Assembly (NCBI GenBank): GCA_001773295.1
Contig: MEWG01000032.1
Coordinates: 3,096-10,483, forward strand
Reading direction: 5' to 3'
DNA from: a candidate division WWE3 bacterium RIFOXYD1_FULL_39_9
GTDB taxonomy: Bacteria; Patescibacteriota; WWE3; UBA101185; UBA10185
DNA length: 7,388 nucleotides
Of the stretch, positions 1 to 4,476 are shown piece after piece. The translations under genes and the position numbers were made by a program. Every line of letters begins with the position of its first letter. Positions within the stretch are counted from its first letter, which is position 1. Under the pieces are notes generated by a model. The model did no database searches, was not told the origin of the DNA, and was given only the letters and a program-made list of their open reading frames with translations.

Positions 1-1188
1 ATATACTACAGGCGCAGCCAACAGAATCATCAAAAAAAGAGCGTTCAAAAGACCAAAACGGCTACTCGAGATATCGGTATTCAAAAAGACCAACACATTT
101 GCCAGCAAGTAAACCAGCATAAACAACAAATATACTTGGTATATCGGCCCTATCTTTTCGCTAAAGTGAACAAACAAAATATAAATTGGGAGCAATATCA
201 ACAAGAAATCAGCGGCTGTAACATGGTACGAAAACATCAAAAGCAGCACTAAGGATACGGAAAATGCTATCTTAATAGGCATTTTGTCCCGGTTTTTTGC
301 TAAAAAGTATAGTGCTAGTACAAACAGTAAAATGAGTGCCATCCCTCTGACATACAAATACATTGGGACGTTGGGTGCAACTAACTCTGACAATACAGGC
401 TGAAGTGAAAAATACGCATTATGTTCAAATAACCTTGTTTCTGCGCCACCGACCAGCCTCATCATACTCATCATACCTACCATAAAATCTCTGCCATACA
501 TCAATATATTTGCAACTACCAAACCAGAAGTACCTATTAAACACCCGGTTACATACTCCTTTTTATTACCGCTGGAAACAGCTAGAAGTGGCAAACCAAA
601 AAAATATAAATGAGGCCTAATCATCAGTAAGGATGCGACTAGTCCCGCTGCAAAGTCCCTTTTTGTAAGTATTAATTTAAATACAGAAGCAAGAATTAAA
701 AATATAAACGGCGCCGGGTGGACAAGCATAACTGAGTACTTTAAGGAAAGAGAGCTTAATGACACCAAAATCAATAGAGGTAGGTACTTTGAACCGCGAA
801 ATAGGATAAAAAGTCCAAATATAAAAGCAATAACACTGTAAAATCCTGCCAGCACATAGCTTACGTGATACGGTAGATAAGAAAAAGGTAGAAATAGTAA
901 AACCGAAATTGGCAAGTACATGAAGGGCAAAAATTGGCAATCGTAATCTCTTCTCGGCAACTCTCTCTGATACGAGCGTTGAACAGCCTCGGAATATAAA
1001 TCCTTGATATTACCATCTTTCACTATGTGTGCGGCGGACATGAATGCAAGATAATCAGGGCACTGCTGTTTTATAAAATCAGTAGAATACAATCTATAAC
1101 CAAAACCGACAGTGTCTATAAGCTGTACAGATGCTATTAATAAAGCAACTAAATAGAAGTAATACTTAAAAAGGGTGTGAAAACTCAT
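1..1188 (-). CDS. GT87 (DUF2029) family polytopic membrane glycosyltransferase, 3' end outside window
   Basis: An open frame runs from an ATG at 1188 to the left edge without a stop (396 codons), so the C-terminus is missing. By hand translation it is a multi-pass membrane protein. Residues 7-27 form the first membrane helix. A loop at 44-74 (PDYLAFMSAAHIVKDGNI, then DLYSEAVQ) has the layout typical of GT87: an acidic residue (D45) near the first loop, then an A..G...LY....Q pattern. FLPFMYLPISVLLFLPFSYL (87-106) is the usual aromatic/Pro segment before the next helix, and RPH at 191-193 sits where the family often has KP/RP. At least eight hydrophobic stretches follow. Known GT87 members are polyprenol-phosphate-sugar dependent GT-C enzymes such as mycobacterial PimE. 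The substrate here cannot be told; a cell-surface glycan or glycolipid is likely. The gene begins 20 nt after the initiator tRNA, with no clear Shine-Dalgarno, so it may be co-transcribed with that tRNA. The GT-C fold is well supported and the exact family is probable. Confidence 0.75.
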   Translation of the reverse strand, partial: MSFHTLFKYYFYLVALLIASVQLIDTVGFGYRLYSTDFIKQQCPDYLAFMSAAHIVKDGNIKDLYSEAVQRSYQRELPRRDYDCQFLPFMYLPISVLLFLPFSYLPYHVSYVLAGFYSVIAFIFGLFILFRGSKYLPLLILVSLSSLSLKYSVMLVHPAPFIFLILASVFKLILTKRDFAAGLVASLLMIRPHLYFFGLPLLAVSSGNKKEYVTGCLIGTSGLVVANILMYGRDFMVGMMSMMRLVGGAETRLFEHNAYFSLQPVLSELVAPNVPMYLYVRGMALILLFVLALYFLAKNRDKMPIKIAFSVSLVLLLMFSYHVTAADFLLILLPIYILFVHFSEKIGPIYQVYLLFMLVYLLANVLVFLNTDISSSRFGLLNALFLMILLAAPVVY

Positions 1189-1208
1189 TGCATAAACTAG
1201 GTTCAATT

Positions 1209-1282
1209 TGGTTGCGGGGCCCGGATTCGAACCGGGACCTTCAGATTATGAGCCTGACGAGGTGCCATTCCTCCACCCCGCT
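1209..1282 (-). tRNA. Initiator tRNA-fMet (anticodon CAU), atypical anticodon stem
   Basis: The minus strand folds into a complete 74-nt cloverleaf with encoded CCA. The acceptor stem is 6 bp, with a 1-72 mismatch (A1 x A72). The D stem is GAGG/CCTC with a 7-nt loop, the anticodon loop is CTCATAA, the variable loop is 4 nt, and the T arm is CCCGG/TTCGAAT/CCGGG. Two bacterial initiator hallmarks are present: the unpaired 1-72 position, needed for formylation, and a purine-pyrimidine pair A11-U24. The third hallmark, three stacked G-C pairs at 29-41, 30-40 and 31-39, is replaced by A29-U41, G30-C40 and G31-U39. It could instead be called an elongator Met or Ile(CAU) tRNA, but the 1-72 mismatch and A11-U24 argue against that. 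Confidence 0.9.
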
Positions 1283-1287
1283 ATATG

Positions 1288-1315
1288 AATCTACAGAGCA
1301 ATGCTCGTGTGTCTT
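1288..1315 (-). promoter_or_regulatory. Possible weak promoter for the initiator tRNA
   Basis: On the minus strand AAGACA (1315-1310) and TAGATT (1293-1288) are separated by 16 nt, with 4 of 6 matches to consensus in each box. The -10 box ends 5 nt before tRNA position 1, so the transcript would begin at or just inside the mature 5' end. The match is weak, and read-through from the ftsB-like gene is an alternative. Confidence 0.25.
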
Positions 1316-1371
1316 CTATCGCGGAATCAACCTAAGATCACATCTCACGGTAACAAAATGTCCTCAAATTG

Positions 1372-1776
1372 TCAAAAAAACAGCTTGTACCATAGGAGCA
1401 GATTTTGAGCTCTGGTATTTGAGGAAACCGACCCATTCCTAGTGTCTTGAGCAGACAAAACCTCTGAGTCATCTTTTTCGGCTATACTGTCGTCAGAGTT
1501 CGCACCTTTATCAAATACGACAAAGAGCTTTTCTCCTTCCTTAGCCATATTTAGGTCATTTCTAGCCTTTTCCTCTACATAAGCGTCTGTCTTCTTATAT
1601 TCTATATCCTTCTGCAGCGCGGCTTTCTCGGCATCCATATCTGCCACCTCACTGCGCAATTCATCCAGTCTTCGGCTGCTTTTAACAATTTCCAGGGTAG
1701 TTTTCGTGAAATTGACCGATGCTACAACAAAAAGTATGGCTAGGATTATGTATTTTATAGGCGAATCTTGGGACAT
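1372..1776 (-). CDS. FtsB/DivIC-like septum formation initiator protein
   Basis: A 134-residue bitopic protein with the standard FtsB/DivIC order. It has a short cytoplasmic N-terminus, a membrane helix at about 7-23 (IKYIILAILFVVASV), a charged coiled coil at about 25-62, and the family's C-terminal block at 66-88 (YVEEKARNDLNMAKEGEKLF). In known bacteria FtsB/DivIC joins FtsL and FtsQ/DivIB on the outer face of the membrane and helps switch on septal wall synthesis by FtsW/FtsI. After the core comes an acidic, Ser-rich linker (about 89-122) and a hydrophobic aromatic end, LLLWYKLFF (126-134), not found in E. coli FtsB; it may be a docking peptide. The ATG at 1776 is supported by a promoter whose predicted start point falls on it, so the mRNA is probably leaderless. 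Family assignment is firm; which of the FtsB/FtsL-type roles it fills is not. Confidence 0.85.
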   Translation of the reverse strand: MSQDSPIKYIILAILFVVASVNFTKTTLEIVKSSRRLDELRSEVADMDAEKAALQKDIEYKKTDAYVEEKARNDLNMAKEGEKLFVVFDKGANSDDSIAEKDDSEVLSAQDTRNGSVSSNTRAQNLLLWYKLFF

Positions 1777-1783
1777 TACTTTG

Positions 1784-1812
1784 ATTGTATTTTAATAATT
1801 GACATGCTTCAA
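1784..1812 (-). promoter_or_regulatory. Sigma70-type promoter for the ftsB-like gene, predicted leaderless start
   Basis: On the minus strand TTGAAG (1812-1807) is followed after exactly 17 nt by TACAAT (1789-1784). The -10 box ends 7 nt before the ATG at 1776, so initiation at the usual distance would put +1 on or next to the A of the start codon. It overlaps the divergent promoter at 1799-1827, so one polymerase would block the other. Confidence 0.65.
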
Positions 1813-1827
1813 GGGCGATGCTAAAAT
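1799..1827 (+). promoter_or_regulatory. Strong sigma70-type promoter for the tyrosine recombinase gene
   Basis: A perfect -35 box TTGACA (1799-1804), a 17-nt spacer and TAAAAT (1822-1827, 5 of 6 to consensus). Transcription should begin near 1833-1835, giving a leader of about 60 nt before the ATG at 1896. This is the best promoter match in the window. It lies back to back with, and overlaps, the promoter facing the ftsB-like gene. Confidence 0.75.
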
Positions 1828-1837
1828 GACCTATAGA

Positions 1838-1864
1838 GTTTGGCGTAATACCAACGCTGTAAAC
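1838..1864 (+). promoter_or_regulatory. Possible 5' leader hairpin of the recombinase mRNA
   Basis: GTTTGGCGT (1838-1846) can pair with ACGCT (1854-1858) and AAAC (1861-1864), giving nine pairs (one G-U) with a 2-nt bulge and a 7-nt loop. It would begin only a few nucleotides after the predicted transcription start, a place where a stem can protect RNA from decay or affect initiation. It is too small to match any riboswitch I know and could be chance. Confidence 0.3.
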
Positions 1865-1895
1865 ACTGAATAAATTAAAAATTGAACAACAAAAT

Positions 1896-2771
1896 ATGAT
1901 AAAAATTGACTTAGCTCATAAAAAATTTATTGAAGCTTTAGAGAACGAGGGAAAGTCCAGTTCTACACTTATTGCTTACAGTAAAGACATAGAACAGTTG
2001 ACCAGCCACCTTTCAAAATCTGGTGTGAACCTTGTTACAGAGGTTGAGTTAATTCATTTGGAAGCCTTCATGTCCAAGCTTTCAGAAGACGAGTACACAC
2101 CAAAGTCCATATCAAGAAAAACAAATGCTACCAAGACATTCTTTAAATTCCTACACAAAGAAGGCCATATTAAAGAAAATATCGCTGAATTATTAAAACA
2201 CCCTAAAGTTGATATCAAAGCTCCAAGAATTCTATCTAAATTAGAGTACAGAGCTTTAAGAGATGCTGCAAAGGATGATTTAAGAAGCTATGCAATGATA
2301 GAAGTGTTATTACAAACAGGTATCACTATCTCAGAACTTGCAGAAATTAAGCTTGAAGACGTTACTCTAGAAGAAGAGTCAGGAACACTATTTGTTCCTA
2401 AAAAGAACAACAAAGATGCCAGAACCGTTCCGATGAACAAAGCGGTTGTCGAGGCTATTAAAAAATACATGAGTGAAGACAGACCAAAACTTGAGGGCAC
2501 TAAACACTTGTTTATTACTAAAACCGGTAAATCTTTATTAATTAGAAACATTAGATCTACTATTAATAGATATTTCAAATTAGCTGGTGTTGAAAAAGCA
2601 AAGGTTAACGATTTAAGACACACTTTTGTCGCCCATCACCTATCTAATGGGGTTAGCATAATCCACATCTCCAAGATCGCTGGACATAAGAGAATTTCTA
2701 CTACCGAAAGATATTTACAATACATTGATAGAAATGTAGAAGAAGAAAAGACTGAACTCGGTATCTTGTAA
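1896..2771 (+). CDS. Tyrosine recombinase (Xer-like), two catalytic positions substituted
   Basis: 291 residues, close to XerC/XerD length. The N-terminal SAM-like core-binding domain (about 5-95) includes the familiar SxxTLxxYxxDI motif (22-32). The C-terminal catalytic domain spans about 110-285. Aligned by motif to XerD (R148, K172, H244, R247, H270, Y279), the box I Arg in TGxRISEL is Thr144 (TGITISEL) and the box II His is Asn238 (VNDLRHTF). Arg241, His264 (IAGHKRISTTERYL) and the nucleophile Tyr273 are kept, and Lys169, Lys170 or Lys173 can supply the hairpin lysine. Xer enzymes resolve chromosome dimers at dif; integrases of this fold move mobile elements. No dif-like site or mobile partner is visible here, so a chromosomal Xer-type role is the default guess. 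Loss of the first Arg normally cripples catalysis, so it may be slow, partner-dependent or only DNA-binding. A strong promoter lies upstream, and no clear Shine-Dalgarno precedes the ATG. Confidence 0.88.
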   Translation: MIKIDLAHKKFIEALENEGKSSSTLIAYSKDIEQLTSHLSKSGVNLVTEVELIHLEAFMSKLSEDEYTPKSISRKTNATKTFFKFLHKEGHIKENIAELLKHPKVDIKAPRILSKLEYRALRDAAKDDLRSYAMIEVLLQTGITISELAEIKLEDVTLEEESGTLFVPKKNNKDARTVPMNKAVVEAIKKYMSEDRPKLEGTKHLFITKTGKSLLIRNIRSTINRYFKLAGVEKAKVNDLRHTFVAHHLSNGVSIIHISKIAGHKRISTTERYLQYIDRNVEEEKTELGIL

Positions 2772-2844
2772 ATTTCCACTCAAAACATCACCAAGAATAC
2801 GCTAATAGTTGTTGGATTTTAAAAATTATTGACGTCGTTCGATG

Positions 2845-2850
2845 TATAAT
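2845..2850 (+). promoter_or_regulatory. Consensus -10 box for the LRR gene, predicted leaderless start
   Basis: A perfect TATAAT ends 6 nt before the ATG at 2857, so initiation at the usual distance falls on that ATG. No good -35 box lies 16-18 nt upstream; a TTGACG at 2829-2834 is only 10 nt away and badly spaced. This box decides the start: an in-frame ATG at 2842 lies just upstream of and touching the -10 region and would not be in the mRNA. Confidence 0.55.
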
Positions 2851-2856
2851 TCAGTT

Positions 2857-3450
2857 ATGATAAAAAACATTTTTCCCTACATATTCGTGGCAGCTGTAGT
2901 CGGAACTTCAGTATTTTATTATCAGAAACTTAGATACGAAGGTAAACCTTTAGAAAATTTTCCGGCACCCGAAGAAATCGTACAAAAGACAATTGATACT
3001 GTTACGGAAGGCAACGGTGTTGAGGATTTTTCTAATAGAGGGTTAACCGAATTCCCTTTAGTTGTGTTGAACAGAACTGACACTGTAGTTCTTAATTTGT
3101 CGGACAACAATATTCCTTCTCTGCCTTCAGAAATAGGCAAACTTGTAAATCTTCAGGAATTTTATATTGCCAGAAGCCACCTAAGATCGTTACCCGGTGA
3201 AATCAGGTTGTTTACGAAACTTAGAATTCTGGATTTGCATGATAACAACCTATCGGGAATTCCAGCAGAAATCGGCCAACTGCCTGCAATTGAGAAGATA
3301 GACCTTTCGGATAATAGGATTACCGATCTTCCAAACGAATTGTTTACATTGGGACACCTTGACGAGCTTAATTTAACAGGCAATCCGATTGACGAAGAAA
3401 AAATTACAGAGTTAAAGACGAAATTACCAAATACTGAGGTTATTTTTTAA
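2857..3450 (+). CDS. Membrane-anchored leucine-rich-repeat protein
   Basis: 197 residues from the ATG at 2857. That start is preferred over the in-frame ATG at 2842 because it directly follows a TATAAT box and gives a clean N-terminal anchor (MIKNIF, then a hydrophobic stretch at about 5-22). A linker at 23-55 leads to about five or six repeats of the 23-residue type LxxLxLxxNxLxxLPxEIGxL, from about residue 56 to 190, with clear units at 77-99 (LNLSDNNIPSLPSEIG), 122-144, 145-167 and 168-190. There is no lipobox Cys and no enzymatic domain. The LRR solenoid should lie on the outer side of the membrane, where it could bind a protein or surface partner; no specific function can be assigned. 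The gene is monocistronic by appearance and convergent with the tRNA-Ile, whose 3' end lies 37 nt on. LRR assignment is firm, localisation is likely. Confidence 0.85.
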   Translation: MIKNIFPYIFVAAVVGTSVFYYQKLRYEGKPLENFPAPEEIVQKTIDTVTEGNGVEDFSNRGLTEFPLVVLNRTDTVVLNLSDNNIPSLPSEIGKLVNLQEFYIARSHLRSLPGEIRLFTKLRILDLHDNNLSGIPAEIGQLPAIEKIDLSDNRITDLPNELFTLGHLDELNLTGNPIDEEKITELKTKLPNTEVIF

Positions 3451-3452
3451 TA

Positions 3453-3475
3453 AAGCTTGGTTCTCGTCCAGGTTT
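3453..3475 (+). terminator. Weak possible terminator after the LRR gene
   Basis: In plus-strand RNA AAGCUUGG (3453-3460) can pair with CCAGGUUU (3468-3475) over eight pairs, two of them G-U, around a 7-nt loop. It starts 3 nt after the stop codon and is followed by ACTAAATTTTA rather than a clean T run. The G-U pairs do not hold on the other strand, so it would serve only the LRR gene. Confidence 0.3.
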
Positions 3476-3486
3476 ACTAAATTTTA

Positions 3487-3562
3487 TGGTGGGCGATCCT
3501 GGGCTCGAACCAGGAACCACTCGTGTATAAGACGAGGGCTCTGCCAATTGAGCTAATCGCCC
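3487..3562 (-). tRNA. tRNA-Ile with anticodon UAU, encoded CCA
   Basis: A textbook 76-nt cloverleaf on the minus strand. The acceptor GGGCGAT/ATCGCCC is fully paired, the D stem is GCTC/GAGC, and the anticodon stem CTCGT/ACGAG is fully paired. The T arm is CCTGG/TTCGAGC/CCAGG, with discriminator A73 and CCA encoded. In standard numbering the 7-nt anticodon loop CTTATAC has U33 followed by U34 A35 U36, hence UAU, reading AUA. Most bacteria read AUA with a CAU tRNA modified to lysidine by TilS; a UAU tRNA-Ile is uncommon. The gene starts 19 nt after the stop of the HPF gene, with no promoter of its own seen, so co-transcription is likely. Confidence 0.93.
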
Positions 3563-3581
3563 CTAAGCAACAGAACGCCGA

Positions 3582-3950
3582 TTAAATTAGCTTGTTGAGA
3601 TCTACATCATCAAGTTCTTCTCTTTTTGCTTCTCTGGCGTCCTTCCAATCTTCCGACGTAGACACCATTTTATCCTTTTCGAGCATTCTGGCAAGAAGAT
3701 CTGTGGCTGAGACCATACCTTGCTCAAGCGTGTAGCCCTTTTCGTGGACAAAATACTCCTTACCTTTAATTACCGCGTGCAACTTCACTTCAAACTGATT
3801 GTCAGGTAGCGAGTTCATTACAACACGACAAGATCTAAGATCTTCGGGCACGTGTTTCAACTTTGCGTCCAATTTTTGCAGTTTTTCACCTGCCAAGACG
3901 TTCATACTGGGAGAAATTTGTATATTATCGGAAGTTATTTGATATTGCAT
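3582..3950 (-). CDS. hpf: Short-form ribosome hibernation promoting factor (HPF/RaiA, S30AE family)
   Basis: 122 residues, matching the short, single-domain S30AE proteins. An N-terminal strand (MQYQITSDNIQISPSM) is followed by a Lys-rich helix (LAGEKLQKLDAKLKHV, about 19-34). Two strands then follow (RSCRVVMNS; FEVKLHAVIKGKEYFVHE) and a second helix (75-93), with a charged tail. In known bacteria these proteins bind the 30S decoding region and silence ribosomes in stationary phase, as monomers that inactivate 70S or promote 100S dimers; the long form carries an extra dimerisation domain, absent here. It lies 35 nt after the ferredoxin gene. A TAAAAT box 6 nt before its ATG suggests its own leaderless transcript besides any read-through from the SUF operon. 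The tRNA-Ile follows closely. Confidence 0.85.
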   Translation of the reverse strand: MQYQITSDNIQISPSMNVLAGEKLQKLDAKLKHVPEDLRSCRVVMNSLPDNQFEVKLHAVIKGKEYFVHEKGYTLEQGMVSATDLLARMLEKDKMVSTSEDWKDAREAKREELDDVDLNKLI

Positions 3951-3956
3951 AACTTT

Positions 3957-3962
3957 ATTTTA
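3957..3962 (-). promoter_or_regulatory. -10 box for the hpf gene, predicted leaderless start
   Basis: On the minus strand TAAAAT ends 6 nt before the hpf ATG at 3950, the same spacing as at the LRR gene. No convincing -35 box is present, but a 6-bp palindrome lies just upstream and could bind a regulator. It could be a chance AT-rich match. Confidence 0.45.
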
Positions 3963-3965
3963 CCA

Positions 3966-3982
3966 TCCCAAGTGATTTGGGA
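3966..3982. promoter_or_regulatory. Inverted repeat TCCCAA-N5-TTGGGA between ferredoxin and hpf genes
   Basis: A perfect 6-bp inverted repeat (3966-3971 and 3977-3982) with a 5-nt centre, lying at about -16 to -32 of the predicted hpf start. On the minus strand it is not followed by a T run, so it fits an operator or a small RNA 3' end for the SUF transcript better than an intrinsic terminator. Confidence 0.35.
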
Positions 3983-3985
3983 ATT

Positions 3986-4225
3986 TTAGTTTTTCGGTTG
4001 TGGAAATAGCTGTTTGCCTGATTTGTCGTATAGAAAGATTGCTTGAGTAGGACAAGATTGAGCAGCTAGAAGTAGTAAATTATCGTCTGCTAATTCGCCT
4101 CCGGTTAAAACAATTGCTTTGTTCTCTGCATCTATTTCAAAAACTTTCGGCGCGACTATTACACAAGTGGCTGCGCCTATGCATAAATCACGATCGACGA
4201 TAACTTTGTGAATTTTTTTATCCAC
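3986..4225 (-). CDS. Small single-cluster ferredoxin, 3Fe-4S type (CxxAxxC)
   Basis: 79 residues with the fold pattern of small monocluster ferredoxins: DRDLCIGAATCVIVAPKVFE at 11-30 and SCPTQAI at 57-63. The cluster ligands visible are Cys15, Cys21 and Cys58. The position that would be the second Cys of CxxCxxC is Ala18, the arrangement found in 3Fe-4S ferredoxins of the actinobacterial P450-associated type (CIGAGxC). It may therefore bind a 3Fe-4S cluster, or a 4Fe-4S cluster with a labile or non-Cys ligand. Role: cytosolic electron carrier. Its place directly after sufU and the DUF1858 gene (5 nt gap) suggests it either supplies electrons to cluster assembly or is an early client. The start is a GTG at 4225, with AAGAG about 8 nt upstream; no in-frame ATG exists. 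Confidence 0.88.
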   Translation of the reverse strand: MDKKIHKVIVDRDLCIGAATCVIVAPKVFEIDAENKAIVLTGGELADDNLLLLAAQSCPTQAIFLYDKSGKQLFPQPKN

Positions 4226-4230
4226 TTGAA

Positions 4231-4476
4231 TTACTCTTTGAAATTAACAGCTTCGTTTACTCTTTCGACCATCTCATCAATTTCTTCATCTGTCATGTGA
4301 TGAATTTTTGCTCCCATTTCAACTGTGTCATAGGAATTTGCAATACATCCTACACAATGAAGGCCATAATCTGTAAAAACTTCGGCAGCTTCAGGATACT
4401 TAAAAACAATTTCACCAAGATTCATGTCTTTGGTGATTTTTATAACTTCTTCTTTTTTATTTGTTGGTTGATTCAT
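4231..4476 (-). CDS. DUF1858 family CxxC redox protein (hybrid-cluster-protein-associated disulfide domain)
   Basis: 81 residues. The core from about residue 11 matches DUF1858/TIGR03980: ITKDMNLGEIVFKYPEAAEV (14-33), then F.DYGLHCVGC with Cys41 and Cys44 as a CxxC pair, then a helical end with DEEIDEMVERVNEAV. The family is small and cytosolic and is often next to hybrid cluster proteins or fused to other redox domains; it resembles the N-terminal domain of the iron-sulfur repair protein ScdA/YtfE, but lacks that protein's di-iron hemerythrin part. Its start overlaps the end of sufU by 20 nt in another frame, which points to translational coupling. Inference: it handles thiols, sulfur or iron for SUF. 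The biochemical activity is not established. Residues 1-10 are an extra lysine-rich start; the next in-frame Met (18) would cut the domain. Confidence 0.82.
   Translation of the reverse strand: MNQPTNKKEEVIKITKDMNLGEIVFKYPEAAEVFTDYGLHCVGCIANSYDTVEMGAKIHHMTDEEIDEMVERVNEAVNFKE

Noticed and set aside
677..940. 87-residue minus-strand frame
   Set aside because: It lies in a different frame inside the long open frame of the GT87 glycosyltransferase, which has clear family features.
1296..1306. Short palindrome GAGCAATGCTC upstream of the initiator tRNA
   Set aside because: Only a 4-bp stem with a 3-nt loop (or a single 11-nt palindrome); expected by chance.
1188..1442. 84-residue plus-strand frame
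   Set aside because: It reads through the antisense of the initiator tRNA and into the end of the ftsB-like gene; the LRGPDSNRDLQ-like stretch is the typical false translation of a tRNA T arm.
2288..2623. 111-residue frame antisense to the recombinase
   Set aside because: Shadow of the recombinase catalytic domain, with no family-like motifs.
2797..2820. Possible terminator after the recombinase gene (CCAA ... TTGG followed by ATTTT)
   Set aside because: Only four pairs around a long loop; not a credible intrinsic terminator.
2829..2850. TTGACG and TATAAT as a complete promoter
   Set aside because: The boxes are only 10 nt apart, too close for sigma70 recognition; only the -10 box was kept.
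2842..2856. Upstream ATG of the LRR frame (adds MYNSV)
   Set aside because: It lies at the edge of the -10 region, upstream of the predicted transcription start, and weakens the N-terminal anchor; the ATG at 2857 is preferred.
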